64,000 nt of DNA, from positions 5,341,246-5,405,245 of the forward strand of contig OZ017770.1 in assembly GCA_963969345.1 (NCBI GenBank), given 5' to 3'. The position numbers were made by a program, and so were the translations under genes. Numbering within the stretch: the first letter of the stretch is position 1; the number at the start of each line of letters is the position of its first letter. Below are positions 62,713-64,000 of the stretch, one piece after another. This stretch comes from Turbatrix aceti (Eukaryota > Nematoda > Chromadorea > Rhabditida > Panagrolaimidae). The notes below the pieces were generated by a model. The model saw nothing but the letters and a program-made list of their open reading frames with translations. It did not search any database and was not told the DNA's origin.

Positions 62713-63243
62713 ATGTTGAACGGCACAAATGCCGGCGGCACGGTGTATACTATTGAGGAACAAATGCGACACGTCGACAAAGTTATAAAGGTTTGTTTCT
62801 TCACCCGCTCTTGAATTAAGTGTGTACATTTTTTGTCAGCCCTTCTGTCCCATTTTTTTCACACTCGTTAGGCATTGTGTTTTAGGAATGCGAAAATTCT
62901 CGTAAAAATCTTGATCACATTGGCAGGCGTCTGGATGACTTGAATGATGTAAGTTCCGAGATTTGCTATGCACTGATTTTGCTGTTACCTGTTTTATTAT
63001 TTGCAGGAAGTCAAGAGATACCGAGATTACTTGGGGAACGAGAAGTCGCATCGAGACCCCGCCGTGTACAAGACGGTGAACGCCGAGCAGCCCAGTCCCT
63101 ACAATGAAAGAATCCTTGGCATCATGTCTAACTTGACGTCGCAACTTACCCAAGAGTGGTCAGAGAAGCTGCGCAGCATTTATTACGTTATGAGTTCTCC
63201 ACCGCCTTCAACACCCGGTTCCAAGCTCTCCGAGCGAAATTGA
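62713..63243 (+). CDS. Small coiled-coil protein of unknown function, copy 2
   Basis: Exons 62713-62790, 62886-62948 and 63007-63243; same 125-residue product as the copy at 55190-55720. AATAAA at 63310-63315. Here the upstream sequence beyond 62417 is segment C, not A, so the two copies would have different distal promoters. Confidence 0.7.
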
Positions 63244-63468
63244 ATTCATCGACCCTCATTTTCTCTTCCGTGTGGTTAAACATTTTAATACAAAAACGGT
63301 ATAAACAGAAATAAAATAATGTGATTAAAAGTGTGTTTTTTTCTGCTGAGGGGATATATTACTCTTTAAAGTCGTCAGTACTGGAATGAGGAAAGAAGAG
63401 CCGTTGAGGGAAACAAGTGTGCAAAAGAAAAAGTAAGTGAATGAAAGCCGAAAAATTTTTGTTCAGTT

Positions 63469-64000
63469 CTAACCGTATGTGTTGACCACGGACATCAGAG
63501 GACGGAATTTAAGTGAGCAGTCAGCGCCGCACGAATAGAGCCGCTGCTCTGAGTCGACGCAAAGTTGTTGAACTCCCTGAATACCCACTTGTCGTAGACT
63601 GAAGCCGCCTTTGGCTGCATGCTCGCCCATAAAAGAGCTCACAGGGGCCAGATCGTTACCAAAGATCTATAATGAATTGCTTGGTTTTAGTTCCGGCTTT
63701 TAAGCTTCCTTCCTTATTACCTTGAGATCGCCGTCGCTAGAGCCAACAATTATGTAGTCGCCACCAGAATCGATGCATACGTCTTTGACAATGACAGTTG
63801 AATCGAAGGCTTTGACGGATGCTCTCAGTTGACGCTGCCTGATATCCCAAAGGCATACATCGCCGTGGCGACCACCGGACACAATGGTCTGAAAGCTCAT
63901 TTATCAGTTTTTGTTAATTTTACAAAAACAAAGCCGACTGACCTGATTGTTGGGGATGTAGGCAACGCACATGGCACCATCCGGATGACCCACAAATGAG
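63469..64000 (-). CDS. rbc-1: Rabconnectin-3 alpha (DMXL/RBC-1), C-terminal WD40 exons, continues past the window
   Basis: Exons 63666-63469, 63888-63721 and the 3' part of the exon ending at 63943, same as the fragment at 55946-57016. The reading frame is intact to the window edge. This copy is presumably the 3' end of the complete rbc-1 gene, because C and its flanks look undisturbed here; that is inference from the layout. Confidence 0.8.

Larger units (their letters stand above)
62418..64000. repeat. Segmental repeat B', second copy (continues past the window)
   Basis: Copy of 54895-56477, offset 7523; I saw no mismatch by eye. Left border is segment C. Confidence 0.95.

Overview
This is nuclear DNA of a nematode, most likely a chromadorean close enough to Caenorhabditis for one-to-one gene recognition. 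The evidence is the gene content (a MUA-3-type hemidesmosome receptor, flp-14 and nlp-1 neuropeptide precursors, SYG-1, KIN-29/SIK, RHGF-1-type RhoGEF, rabconnectin/DMXL, DIM-1-like Ig protein), introns mostly of 45-60 nt with TTTTCAG-like acceptors, and similar acceptors lying a few bases upstream of several start codons, as expected for spliced-leader trans-splicing. The species cannot be named from this sequence.

Layout. 1-7173 (+) is the 3' part of a mua-3-like gene. 8966-10035 (+) is flp-14. 13460-10922 (-) is a three-MAM-domain protein. 15472-14236 (-) is a FMRFamide-receptor-like GPCR. 22417-16421 (-) is a 15-exon PDZ/RGS-like/C1/DH/PH RhoGEF. 24393-25091 (+) is a small secreted protein; 25895-25249 (-) is an uncharacterised Ser-rich protein that may share an operon with the second GPCR at 28137-26207 (-). 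31400-30484 (-) is a two-Ig intracellular protein. 32239-32611 (+) is a Gly/Tyr-rich secreted peptide precursor. 34158-32691 (-) is an uncharacterised multi-pass membrane protein. 34518-35038 is a hAT-type MITE. 37877-35153 (-) is kin-29. 43433-40378 (-) is syg-1. 47563-47934 (+) is an LC8-type dynein light chain. 48488-51261 is a young, gag-only LTR retroelement in minus orientation. 52636-52032 (-) is nlp-1.

From 52.9 kb to the end the window holds near-identical segments in the order A (52912-54894), B (54895-57016), A' (57017-58999), C (59000-62417), B' (62418-64000 and beyond). B and B' each carry an intact small coiled-coil gene and the 3' end of rabconnectin (rbc-1). C exists once and carries a CAP/SCP-domain gene (61160-59551, -). 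The first rbc-1 copy is cut in mid-exon by A'. Either this is a very recent tandem duplication with loss of C from one copy, or two haplotypes, one lacking C, were joined end to end in the assembly.

Functionally the window is weighted towards neuromuscular and epidermal biology: peptide signalling (flp-14, nlp-1, two GPCRs), synapse specification and G12/Rho signalling (syg-1, RhoGEF), sensory/body-size signalling (kin-29), muscle and epidermal attachment (Ig protein, MUA-3). All exon coordinates were derived by hand from splice consensus and reading-frame continuity, with phases checked across each junction; no transcript evidence was available.
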